From Curtobacterium sp. VKM Ac-2865 (GTDB lineage: Bacteria; Actinomycetota; Actinomycetes; Actinomycetales; Microbacteriaceae), in contig NZ_JADKRZ010000001.1 of NCBI RefSeq assembly GCF_015350905.1, forward strand, positions 558,001 to 622,000: a stretch of DNA of 64,000 nt. The letters run 5' to 3'. Of the stretch, positions 40,106-47,323 are shown piece by piece. Position numbers and translations under genes: made by a program. Under the pieces are notes generated by a model that was not told the origin of the DNA, did no database searches, and saw nothing but the letters and a program-made list of their open reading frames with translations. Within the stretch, counting starts at the first letter, position 1; the number at the start of each line of letters is the position of its first letter.

Positions 40106-41298
40106 CGTCCGACCTCGGCCAGCACGTCGGGGCGGATGGGCACCGCGATCGAGCGGGCCACCCGGGCGTCGTCGGCGAAGTCGACCTCGTGCACGACCCG
40201 GTCGTCCGGGTCAGCCAGGTACGCCCGCTGCGCGTCGACCTGCAGCGCGGGCACGGAGCCCGCCGGCACGAGCGGGTCGGTCGTCACCGCGGTGCGCTCC
40301 GGTCCGCTGAGCACGAGCACGCGGCCGTCGGCGTCGAGCGCCACGACGTGCTCGTCGGTGTCGTCCACGGCGGTGACGGCGACGAGCGGGCGGTCCGTGG
40401 GGACGTGCTCCCAGGTGCGCTCGCGGGTGTCGAGGAGCCAGGCGCCGGTGTCCCCGGCGAGGGCCGCGACCGTGGGACGGCCGGTGCGGTTCGCGAAGCC
40501 CGTGGCCCGCGGCAGGTCGGCGGGGGCGGCGAGGTGCTCGGCGACGGCGTCCTCGGCCGTCACCAGGACGGCGCCGTCCGCGCAGCCGACGACGGCGCCG
40601 ACCCGGGTGACGATGCCACCGGCGGGGTCCGTGCACGCCGCGGTGACCCCGGTCGGCTCCCCCTGCGCGTCGAGCACGACCACCCGGTCGCGTCCGGCGT
40701 CACCGGCGACGAGCAGGTCGCCGAGGGGCAGCAGCACGGCCGCGTCGACCCGCGCGGTCGTGCTCACCCGGCCCTGCCCGAGTGCGGCCCGGTCGAGGGC
40801 GACCGCGGTGTCGGCGTCCGGCCAGGACAGCGTCGTGGTGGACTCCGACGACGCCACGGCCACCGGTCCCCCGCCCGGCAGCGTGCCGACGGTCCGGGCG
40901 GCCGCGTCGTAGTAGTGGGTGTGGTCCCCGTGGTCGACCGTCCACGAGCCGCCGTCGACGATCGTCGTCCGGTCGCTGTCGCTCGTGACGAGGAACCGCC
41001 CGTCGGTGGCCGCGTGCTCGGGGGCGTCGACGGCGTCGAGGTCGGTCGCGTCGCCGTCGAGCAGGTCGTGCAGGGCGAGCGCGCCGGTGTCGTCGGCGAC
41101 GAGCAGGCGGAGCTGGGGCTCGGCGGCCTCGGAGGCGCCCGCGACCAAGCCGTGGGGCGTGGGGTCCGAGGTGGACGACCCCGCGGTGCCGGCGCCAGGT
41201 GGACCGGCGGACCCGCTCGTGCAGGCGGTCAGGCCGAGCGTGACGGCTGCGGCGATGCCGAGGCCGAGGGCGGAGCGGTGGTGTGGTGCGTGGAGCAT
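40102..41298 (-). CDS. aztD: Zinc metallochaperone AztD, copy 2 (lipoprotein)
   Basis: 398-aa paralogue of the first AztD. Lipobox LTAC near residue 25 after a hydrophobic stretch; same blade pattern and the same paired cysteines (AACTDPAGG, VVGCADG). A metal-site-like THYYD follows WTVDHGDH, giving a local His cluster (HGDHTHYY). ATG 41298 has AAGGA 3-4 bases upstream and gives a proper signal peptide, so I accept a 70-base overlap with the 3' end of aztB in a different frame. Lies between permease and binding protein, the usual aztBCD neighbourhood. Confidence 0.85.
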   Translation of the reverse strand: MLHAPHHRSALGLGIAAAVTLGLTACTSGSAGPPGAGTAGSSTSDPTPHGLVAGASEAAEPQLRLLVADDTGALALHDLLDGDATDLDAVDAPEHAATDGRFLVTSDSDRTTIVDGGSWTVDHGDHTHYYDAAARTVGTLPGGGPVAVASSESTTTLSWPDADTAVALDRAALGQGRVSTTARVDAAVLLPLGDLLVAGDAGRDRVVVLDAQGEPTGVTAACTDPAGGIVTRVGAVVGCADGAVLVTAEDAVAEHLAAPADLPRATGFANRTGRPTVAALAGDTGAWLLDTRERTWEHVPTDRPLVAVTAVDDTDEHVVALDADGRVLVLSGPERTAVTTDPLVPAGSVPALQVDAQRAYLADPDDRVVHEVDFADDARVARSIAVPIRPDVLAEVGR

Positions 41299-42128
41299 GG
41301 TTCCTTCCGGGTGGTGCGGACGTGGACGAGTCGGAGCGTGTGGGACAGGGCGACGACGATGACCGCGACGGCGGCGATGCTCGCGCCCGCTGCCGTGCCG
41401 AGGTGCCAGGACACGAGCAGCCCGGCGAGCACCGCGGCCGAGCCGAGGACCGCGCCGAGCACCATCGTCGGCAGGAGCCCGCGGGTCCAGGCCCGTGCCG
41501 CGGCGGCCGGCGCCAGGAGCAGCCCGACGACCAGCAGCGTGCCGACGGCCCGGTAGGACGCGACCACGGCGAGGGTCACGAGGGCGACCAGGACGACCTC
41601 GGCCAGACGGGGCCGGAGGCCGAGCGTCGCGGCCTTGCGCGGGTCGAACGCCGCCGCCGTGAAGGGGCGGTGGAACACGGCCGCGACGAGCAGCGCCACG
41701 GCGGTGGCGACCGCGAGCGTGCCGAGGTCGGCCCGGGTGACGGCGAGCACGTCCCCGAACAGGATCGCCGTGACGTCGGTGGCGAACGACCGCGAGCCGG
41801 AGACGATGATCACCCCGAGCGCGAGCATCCCGACGAAGAGCAGCCCGATCGCGGTGTCGTACGACAGACCGCTCCGCCGCCGGAGGAGCCCGACGCCGAG
41901 CACCATCGCACCGGCACTGACCGCGGCGCCGAGCACGGCGGGCACCCCGGTCATCGTGGCGAGGGCGACACCGGGGAGCATGCCGTGCGCCAGCGCCTCG
42001 CCGAGGAACGCCATCCCGCGCACGAGCACCCAGGTGCCGACGACGGCACAGAGGACCGCCGCGAGCACGCCGGCCGCCAGGGCTCGGAGCATGAAGTCGA
42101 CGGAGAACGGGTCGGTCAGCCAGGTCAC
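41229..42128 (-). CDS. aztB: Zinc ABC transporter permease AztB
   Basis: Membrane subunit of the ABC-3 metal importer family, 299 aa, about eight spans. It begins with VTWLTDPFSVDFMLRALAAGVLAAVLCAVVGTWVLVRGMAFLGEALAHGMLPGVA, whose GMAFLGEALAHGMLPG part is the ABC-3 coupling signature. Later pieces include DVLAVTRADL, GTLLVVGLLLAPAAAARAWT. GTG 42128 is chosen over an ATG at 42176 that would lie within the divergent control region. The C-terminal 30 residues are basic and Ser/Pro/Thr-rich, created by the frame overlapping aztD copy 2. Confidence 0.92.
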   Translation of the reverse strand: MTWLTDPFSVDFMLRALAAGVLAAVLCAVVGTWVLVRGMAFLGEALAHGMLPGVALATMTGVPAVLGAAVSAGAMVLGVGLLRRRSGLSYDTAIGLLFVGMLALGVIIVSGSRSFATDVTAILFGDVLAVTRADLGTLAVATAVALLVAAVFHRPFTAAAFDPRKAATLGLRPRLAEVVLVALVTLAVVASYRAVGTLLVVGLLLAPAAAARAWTRGLLPTMVLGAVLGSAAVLAGLLVSWHLGTAAGASIAAVAVIVVALSHTLRLVHVRTTRKEPCSTHHTTAPPSASASPQPSRSA

Positions 42129-42143
42129 GGTCCCGAACGCTAC

Positions 42144-42163
42144 ATGAAAATGGTTCCCGTTAC
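42144..42163. promoter_or_regulatory. Candidate Zur box between aztB and aztA
   Basis: TGAAAATGGTTCCCGTTACT lies in the 50-base divergent gap. Its left half matches the TGAAAAT half-site of actinobacterial Zur boxes; the right half is degenerate. TACTGT at 42161-42166 may be the aztA -10. Placement lets one repressor close both directions. Confidence 0.65.
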
Positions 42164-42178
42164 TGTTAACCTCCACAG

Positions 42179-42808
42179 GTGTCGTCCCAGCCCGTCCGCC
42201 TCCGTTCCGTGACCGTCCGCCGCGGGCAGCGCACCGTGCTGCACCGCACCGACGCGGTCTTCCGACCCGGCACCGTCACCGTCGTCGCCGGTGCCAACGG
42301 CTCCGGCAAGTCCACGCTCCTCGAGGCCCTCGCCGGCACCCTCCCCACGGCCGAGGGCAGCGTCACCGGAGCAGGACCACGCCGGGTCGCCCACGTCGCG
42401 CAGTCCGTCGCGACCCCCGGGCCGCCCCTCAGCGTGCACGCCGCCGTCGCCATGGGCCGCTGGGGTGCCCTGCCCTGGTGGCGTCCCCTCCGCGCCGCCG
42501 ACCGCGCCCTCGTCGACGACCAGCTCCGACGCCTCGACCTGCTCGACCTCGCCGCTCGCCCCCTCGCCGAGCTCTCCGGCGGCCAGCGGCAACGCGCCCT
42601 CGTCGCGATGGGCCTCGCACAGCGCGCCCCCGTGCTCCTGGTCGACGAACCCACCGCCGGCGTCGACGCCCACTCGCTCCGCCTGGTGCTCGACGCGCTC
42701 GCCGCCGAGGCCGCCCGCGGCGCCGTCGTCGTGCACGCGGCGCACGACCCCGGGGCGCTCGCCGCGGCCGACCGCGTGCTCACCCTGCGCGACGGCGCCC
42801 TGCGCTGA
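42179..42808 (+). CDS. aztA: Zinc ABC transporter ATPase AztA
   Basis: Cytoplasmic ATPase energising AztB, 209 aa (compact). Walker A GANGSGKST near residue 38, Q-loop VAQSVATPG, ABC signature LSGGQRQRAL near residue 132, Walker B VLLVDEPTAGVD, and the switch histidine in VVVHAAHDPG. GTG 42179 is the only start giving the normal N-terminus. Divergent from aztB with a Zur-like box in the gap. A GGAGGC-family hairpin follows at once. Confidence 0.94.
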   Translation: MSSQPVRLRSVTVRRGQRTVLHRTDAVFRPGTVTVVAGANGSGKSTLLEALAGTLPTAEGSVTGAGPRRVAHVAQSVATPGPPLSVHAAVAMGRWGALPWWRPLRAADRALVDDQLRRLDLLDLAARPLAELSGGQRQRALVAMGLAQRAPVLLVDEPTAGVDAHSLRLVLDALAAEAARGAVVVHAAHDPGALAAADRVLTLRDGALR

Positions 42809-42810
42809 CG

Positions 42811-42838
42811 AGGCTCGTGGCGGGGCCGCCACGAGCCT
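42811..42838 (+). terminator. Hairpin of the GGAGGC family after aztA
   Basis: AGGCTCGTGGC and GCCACGAGCCT, 11 bp perfect, loop GGGGCC, starting 3 bases after the aztA stop. Inner arm and loop are identical to those of 37866-37907 at the other end of the zinc locus. Confidence 0.8.
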
Positions 42839-42855
42839 CCCGTCCATTTCTCCCC

Positions 42856-42865
42856 GGGGGGGGGG
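42856..42865. repeat. G10 homopolymer upstream of DUF4397 gene
   Basis: Ten consecutive G after CCCC, 95 bases before the DUF4397 start. Length changes by slippage are likely. A GGCGTCG/CGACGCC hairpin (42903-42920) lies between it and the ribosome site. Confidence 0.9.
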
Positions 42866-42959
42866 TGCATCCAGGCGGGCCCTCCCGGCGGTAGTGGGGG
42901 TAGGCGTCGATGACGACGCCCACCCGACACGGCCCAGCGGGCCGACCTGGAGGCACACC

Positions 42960-43802
42960 ATGCGCAAGAACCTCGTCACCGGCATCGGAGCCGGCGCACT
43001 GCTCGCGGCGTTCGCGATCGCGGTCCCCGCGACCGCGGCGACCGCAGCACCTGGCGACGCCACGCTGAGCGTCCTGCACGCCGTCCCCGACACCACGGTC
43101 GACGTCTGGCTCGACGGCGCCCGGGCGATCGACGACTTCACCCCCGGCACGATGGCCGGTCCGATGTCCGTCGCGGCCGGGGCCCACACCCTCGCGATCA
43201 CGGCGAGCGACGCGACCGACGACTCGAAGCCGATCATCGGCCCGGCCGACGTGTCGTTCGCCGCCGGCAGCAACTCGACCGCGGTGGCACACCTCAAGGC
43301 CGACGGCAGCCCGACGGCGACCGTCTACACGAACGACACGTCCGCGGTCCCCGCCGGGCAGGGTCGTCTCGTCGTCCGGCACGTCGCAGCCGCACCCGCG
43401 GTCGACGTCCTCGCCGGTGGCAAGGCGGTCGTGTCGAACCTGTCGAACCCGGACGAGCAGGCGCTCGTGCTGGCTGCCGGCACCGTGTCCGCCACGGTCG
43501 CGGCGACCGGGACGACCGCCCCGGTGATCGGCCCGGCCGACGTCGCCGTCGCAGCCGGTTCCGACACGATCGTGTACGCGTGGGGCAGCCTGGCGGACAA
43601 GAACCTGATGCTCGCCACGCAGACGATCAGCGACCTCGGCGGCGACCCGAACGGCGTGCCGGCCGGCAACGCCGGACTCGTCGCGACGAACCGCACGGAG
43701 ACCGCACCGCTCGCCATCGGCGGCAGCGTGGTCGTCCTCGCCGGACTGGCACTCCTGGTCGTCCGACGTCGCGTGAGCGCCGTCCGAGCGGCACGGCGCT
43801 GA
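42960..43802 (+). CDS. Exported DUF4397 protein with C-terminal anchor
   Basis: 280-aa surface protein. Signal peptide MRKNLVTGIGAGALLAAFAIAVPATAATAAP, cleaved after an AxA. Two tandem DUF4397 beta domains: LSVLHAVPDTTVDVWLDG (about residues 35-130) and LVVRHVAAAPAVDVLAGG (about 138-225). The second half of each ends in a similar PVIGPADV/KPIIGPADV motif, which reveals an internal duplication. The C-terminus has a hydrophobic helix (LAIGGSVVVLAGLALLVV) and Arg-rich tail as in cell-wall sorting signals, but a clear LPxTG is missing. ATG 42960 follows GGAGG. The sortase gene starts 2 bases later. Confidence 0.85.
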   Translation: MRKNLVTGIGAGALLAAFAIAVPATAATAAPGDATLSVLHAVPDTTVDVWLDGARAIDDFTPGTMAGPMSVAAGAHTLAITASDATDDSKPIIGPADVSFAAGSNSTAVAHLKADGSPTATVYTNDTSAVPAGQGRLVVRHVAAAPAVDVLAGGKAVVSNLSNPDEQALVLAAGTVSATVAATGTTAPVIGPADVAVAAGSDTIVYAWGSLADKNLMLATQTISDLGGDPNGVPAGNAGLVATNRTETAPLAIGGSVVVLAGLALLVVRRRVSAVRAARR

Positions 43803-43804
43803 CC

Positions 43805-44485
43805 GTGCACCACCGGGTCGGGGCGGCGGTGGCGGTCCCCCTCGCCGCCGTCGTCGTCCTGGCCTGCCTGACCGGGTGCTCGTCGGCGGACCGTGTCCCC
43901 GGCGGGCGCTCGCTCTCGACGGACGGGGCCTCGTCGGCTCCGGCCGCACCCGTGCCCGTCGCGCCGAGCCCGGCGCCGTCCGCGTTCTCCAGCGCCGTGC
44001 CCCTGCGCGACGCAGCACTCCCCGCGGAGGTGCCGGCCGTGGTCGCCCCCGTGCGGATCGCCGTGCCGAGCCTGGGCATCGACCAGGCCGTCCGACCCGA
44101 GGGCGTCGACCCGACCGGCGCGATGGCCCTGCCCGCGGACCCCGCCGTCGCCGGCTGGTGGCGCTTCGGCTCGACCCCGTCCTCCACGTCGGGCTCCACC
44201 GTCCTCGCCGCCCACGTGGACGCGGTCGGGTACGGCATCGGCCCGTTCGCGCACCTGGTCGACGTGCCGGTCGGCACGCGGGTCACCGTCACGAGCGCGG
44301 ACGGCACCACGACGCCCTACGCCGTCGCCACGGTCGACCTGCTCGCGAAGACGGGCGTGCCCTGGGCGAGCGTGTTCGACCACGACGGACCGCGGCGTCT
44401 CGTGCTCGTCACCTGCGGCGGCGAGTTCGACACCGCCACGCACCACTACCGCAGCAACCTCGTCGTCACCGCGACGCCGCTGTGA
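43805..44485 (+). CDS. Class F-like sortase
   Basis: Membrane-anchored transpeptidase, 226 aa. An N-terminal hydrophobic segment with a cysteine that resembles a lipobox (LTGC) and a Pro/Ala/Ser-rich linker precede the sortase barrel. Catalytic residues fit actinobacterial class F: His137 in LAAHVDA, Cys204 in LVLVTCGGEFD, Arg216 in HHYRSNLVV. IAVPSLGIDQAVRPEGVDPTG is the typical beginning of the domain. Coupled to the preceding DUF4397 gene (2-base gap), which is the likely neighbour partner even though its sorting motif is unclear. GTG start at 43805. Confidence 0.88.
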   Translation: MHHRVGAAVAVPLAAVVVLACLTGCSSADRVPGGRSLSTDGASSAPAAPVPVAPSPAPSAFSSAVPLRDAALPAEVPAVVAPVRIAVPSLGIDQAVRPEGVDPTGAMALPADPAVAGWWRFGSTPSSTSGSTVLAAHVDAVGYGIGPFAHLVDVPVGTRVTVTSADGTTTPYAVATVDLLAKTGVPWASVFDHDGPRRLVLVTCGGEFDTATHHYRSNLVVTATPL

Positions 44486-44574
44486 CCGATCCCCGACTCC
44501 CCACCGCGACGCGGCCCCGACCCCTACCATCAGGGCAGGGGTCCCGAGCGGCCCCCGGAAGGCACCACGCCGAC

Positions 44575-45123
44575 GTGACGACCAACCAGCCCGACGAGAG
44601 CGACCTCGCCGACGCCTTCGGCAGCGGTGACGAGCGCGTCCTCCGGGCGGTCTACGAGCGGTGGTCGTCCCTCGTGTACACGCTCGCACTGCGCTCGCTG
44701 ACCGACGTCGCAGCGGCCGAGGACGTCACCCAGCAGGTCTTCGTCCGGGCCTGGCGTGGTCGGCACACCTACCACGCGGACAAGGCCCCGCTCGGTGCCT
44801 GGCTCGTCGGCATCACCAGGAACTGCGTCGCCGACGCCCTGGCCGAACGGGCCCGGCACGAGCGGCTCGCCCACGCCGTCGCGGACGAGGAACGGAGCGC
44901 TCCCGCCGAGGACCCGCACGACGGGATGGCGGAACGCGTGCTCGTCGCCGGGGAGCTCGACCGGCTCGAGGACGTGCCGCGCACGGTGATGCGACTGGCG
45001 TTCTTCGAGGAACTGAGCCACCGTGAGATCGCGGAGCGGCTCGGGCTGCCGCTCGGCACCGTCAAGAGCCACATCCGTCGAAGTCTGGCTCGGCTCCGAA
45101 CACGTCTGGAGGTGATCGAATGA
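44575..45123 (+). CDS. ECF-type RNA polymerase sigma factor
   Basis: 182-aa sigma factor of the extracytoplasmic function group. Sigma-2 region: VYERWSSLVYTLALRSLTDVAAAEDVTQQVFVRAW. Sigma-4 HTH: VMRLAFFEELSHREIAERLGLPLGTVKSHIRRSLARLR. GTG 44575 has AAGG 12 bases upstream, a weak site. A GACCCCT ... AGGGGTC dyad lies between the sortase stop and this start. Its stop overlaps the anti-sigma start (ATGA), so it is co-expressed with its regulator. It may control the exported DUF4397/sortase pair before it; target genes are inferred from position only. Confidence 0.92.
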   Translation: MTTNQPDESDLADAFGSGDERVLRAVYERWSSLVYTLALRSLTDVAAAEDVTQQVFVRAWRGRHTYHADKAPLGAWLVGITRNCVADALAERARHERLAHAVADEERSAPAEDPHDGMAERVLVAGELDRLEDVPRTVMRLAFFEELSHREIAERLGLPLGTVKSHIRRSLARLRTRLEVIE

Positions 45124-45884
45124 ACCACATCGACGAGGAGTCCCTCGCGTTGCTCGCCATCGGCGACGACGCGCCCTCCGGTGCGGCCGCCGAGCACCTC
45201 GCGGCGTGCCCGGCGTGCCGCGACGAACTGGCCGACCTACGGCGTGTGGTTACCGTGGCGAAGTCCTCGCAGAGCATCGACCTCGAGCAGCCGTCCGCAC
45301 GGGTGTGGGACCGGATCGCGACGGACCTCGGCTTCGACGACCGGTCGACTGCGCCTGCCGCCGCGGCTCCTGCTCCTGCTCCTGCCCCTGCCCCCGGCGC
45401 CCACCTCGCTCGTCGCCGGCCCCGGGTGCGTCGTCGCACCGCCGTGTTCCTCACCGCAGCCGCTGCCGTCGTGGGCCTCGTGCTCGGACTCGGCGGTGGC
45501 TGGTACCTGTTCGCCGGAGGTCCTGGCGGCGGAGACACGGTGGTGTCCCGCACGGCGCTCGACCCGCTGCCCGGCTGGTCCGGTGCCCGTGGTTCCGCCG
45601 AACTCGAGCGTGACGGTGACGGACGGCTCAGCCTGGTCGTCGACCTCGACCACCGGGCCGCCGACGGCGCAGCGCCCCTCCGCGAGGTGTGGATGATGCG
45701 CTCGGACCTCAGCGGGCTGGTCAGCGTCGGGTTCCTCGACGGGGACACCGGCCGGTTCGTGGTGCCGTCGGGCGTCGACCCGACGCGCTACCCGGTCGTG
45801 GACGTCTCCGCCGAGTCGAACGACGGCGACCCTGCGCACTCGGGTGACTCCGTCGTGCGCGGCACGCTCCGCAGCCGGGCCTGA
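45120..45884 (+). CDS. Anti-sigma factor with zinc-finger and RskA-type domain
   Basis: 254-aa single-span regulator. The N-terminal anti-sigma domain has the ZAS motif His26-x3-Cys30-x2-Cys33 (EHLAACPACRDEL). An Ala/Pro repeat (APAPAPAPAP) leads to an Arg-rich stop-transfer-like stretch, one membrane span (AVFLTAAAAVVGLVLGLGGGWYLF, about residues 108-131) and an extracytoplasmic RskA-like domain (LVVDLDHRAADGAAPLREVWMMRSD). Signal-dependent cleavage of the outer part would free the sigma factor encoded just before it. ATG start overlaps the sigma stop by 4 bases. Confidence 0.9.
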   Translation: MNHIDEESLALLAIGDDAPSGAAAEHLAACPACRDELADLRRVVTVAKSSQSIDLEQPSARVWDRIATDLGFDDRSTAPAAAAPAPAPAPAPGAHLARRRPRVRRRTAVFLTAAAAVVGLVLGLGGGWYLFAGGPGGGDTVVSRTALDPLPGWSGARGSAELERDGDGRLSLVVDLDHRAADGAAPLREVWMMRSDLSGLVSVGFLDGDTGRFVVPSGVDPTRYPVVDVSAESNDGDPAHSGDSVVRGTLRSRA

Positions 45885-46069
45885 CGCACTCGCGCCTGAC
45901 GCACCCGGGCCTGCCTCGCACCACGCGCCCCGGGCCGCCGCGTCCCGCCCGCAAGGTCCGCGCAAGGGGGGACGGGCCGTCACCCGACCCGGTGAACCGG
46001 CCAGGTCCTCCCGGCCGTTGCCCAGGCCCACCACAGCACCAGCGCAGGTCGGGAGCGCTCCATCGGGAG

Positions 46070-47206
46070 ATGGCCAGATCCCTGCTGACCGTCCCCCTGT
46101 CCCTCACCGTCGTCGCCGCTGCGCTCGCGTGGATCGTGCTCGGTCCGGCCGCTGCGCTCGCGTTCGTGGCGCTCGCGCTGCTCGAGATCGCGATGGCGGC
46201 CGACTCCTCGGTGCCCATGGCCGGCATCGCCGGACGCCTGCACTCCCCCGCCAGGCGGTTGTTCCTGTCGCTCGGGATCGTCGCCGGCGTCCTCGCGATG
46301 CGGCTCATGCTGCCGCCCGTCGCCGTCGTCGTGGGCTCCGCCGAGGACCCGACCGCCACCGTCGGCGAGGCCGTCTTCGCCCCCGGCGCCTTCGCCGCCC
46401 ACTTGCAGGAGGTCCGGCCCGCCCTCGCCGCCTTCGGCGCCGCGTTCATCTGGCTGGTGTTCGCGGAGTACCTGTTCAACACGGACCGCGCGTCGCGTCG
46501 GTCGTGGCTCGGCCGCCTGGAGGCTCGACTCGCCGCCGTCGCACGCCCCCGCGTCTGGTCGCTGGTCACCGCCACGGCCGGGGTCGCGCTGACGAGCGTC
46601 CTGGTCGCCTCCGCCGCAGCGTGGGAGCCGTCCGGGGTCGTGCCGGTGGTCCTCGGCGGCGTGCTCGGCATCGGCGCGTACCTCGGGTCGAAGCGAGTCG
46701 CGCGGTGGGCGCTGCACGGGGGTGGGGCTTCCGCGGCTCCTGGAACCGACACCGACTCGGTCGGCACGGGCCGCGGGGCCTGGCGCATCCACGTGTACGC
46801 GTCGACCGTCGTGTTCGAGCGCGGGCTCGTCGTGTTCATGCTGTTCGAGATCCTCGACGGCGTGTACTCGCTGTCGGGGTCCGGCGTGCTCGGCGCCGAC
46901 GGGCTCAGCGCACTCGAACAGGCCGCGGTCGGTGCTGCGGCGATCGGCGTCGGGGCGCTGTTCCTGGCGCGGTTGACCTCGCGCCTGGACGAGGCCGCGG
47001 GGCTGAAGCGGCTGCGCTACCTGAAGGCCGGTGCGGCGTACGTGCTCGGCGTGCTGGCGGTGCTGCTGTGGACGAGCCTGCTCGTGCCCATCCCCGGCGT
47101 GCTCGTCGGGTGGTTCGGCACGGTCGTGATCGGCCTGGCGCTGGCGTCGTCGCTACCGTGGCGGGCGTGGGTCCGGCGCGCGGGGCTCCGCCCGGTCCGC
47201 GGCTGA
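46070..47206 (+). CDS. DUF475 / TerC-superfamily membrane protein
   Basis: Integral membrane protein of 378 aa, about eight or nine spans, of the DUF475 family, which is related to TerC-type metal-handling proteins. Evidence: LLEIAMAADSSVPMAGIAGRL near residue 40 with acidic residues in a span (as in TerC), FIWLVFAEYLFN, FERGLVVFMLFEILDGVYSLSGS, and a basic loop. ATG 46070 is preceded by GGGAG with almost no spacing; GTG 45992 is the only other option. The 185 bases before it (45885-46069) are GC-rich and hold nothing I can support. Function unproven; metal efflux or homeostasis is a guess. Confidence 0.82.
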   Translation: MARSLLTVPLSLTVVAAALAWIVLGPAAALAFVALALLEIAMAADSSVPMAGIAGRLHSPARRLFLSLGIVAGVLAMRLMLPPVAVVVGSAEDPTATVGEAVFAPGAFAAHLQEVRPALAAFGAAFIWLVFAEYLFNTDRASRRSWLGRLEARLAAVARPRVWSLVTATAGVALTSVLVASAAAWEPSGVVPVVLGGVLGIGAYLGSKRVARWALHGGGASAAPGTDTDSVGTGRGAWRIHVYASTVVFERGLVVFMLFEILDGVYSLSGSGVLGADGLSALEQAAVGAAAIGVGALFLARLTSRLDEAAGLKRLRYLKAGAAYVLGVLAVLLWTSLLVPIPGVLVGWFGTVVIGLALASSLPWRAWVRRAGLRPVRG

Positions 47207-47323
47207 GGCGGGCGGGCGGGCGCTCGCGGCGGTCGGCCGCTGCGCCGCACCGTGCGGGACCGTTGCGCCGCACGGGGTGGTCAACCTCGCACGACGCACC
47301 CGCGCGCCGCACCGTGCGCGCGC

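Noticed and set aside
47207..47323. GC-rich palindromic words between DUF475 and the antiporter as a terminator
   Set aside because: Several overlapping CCGCACCGTGCGG-like pairings but no single dominant stem; not called as a feature.
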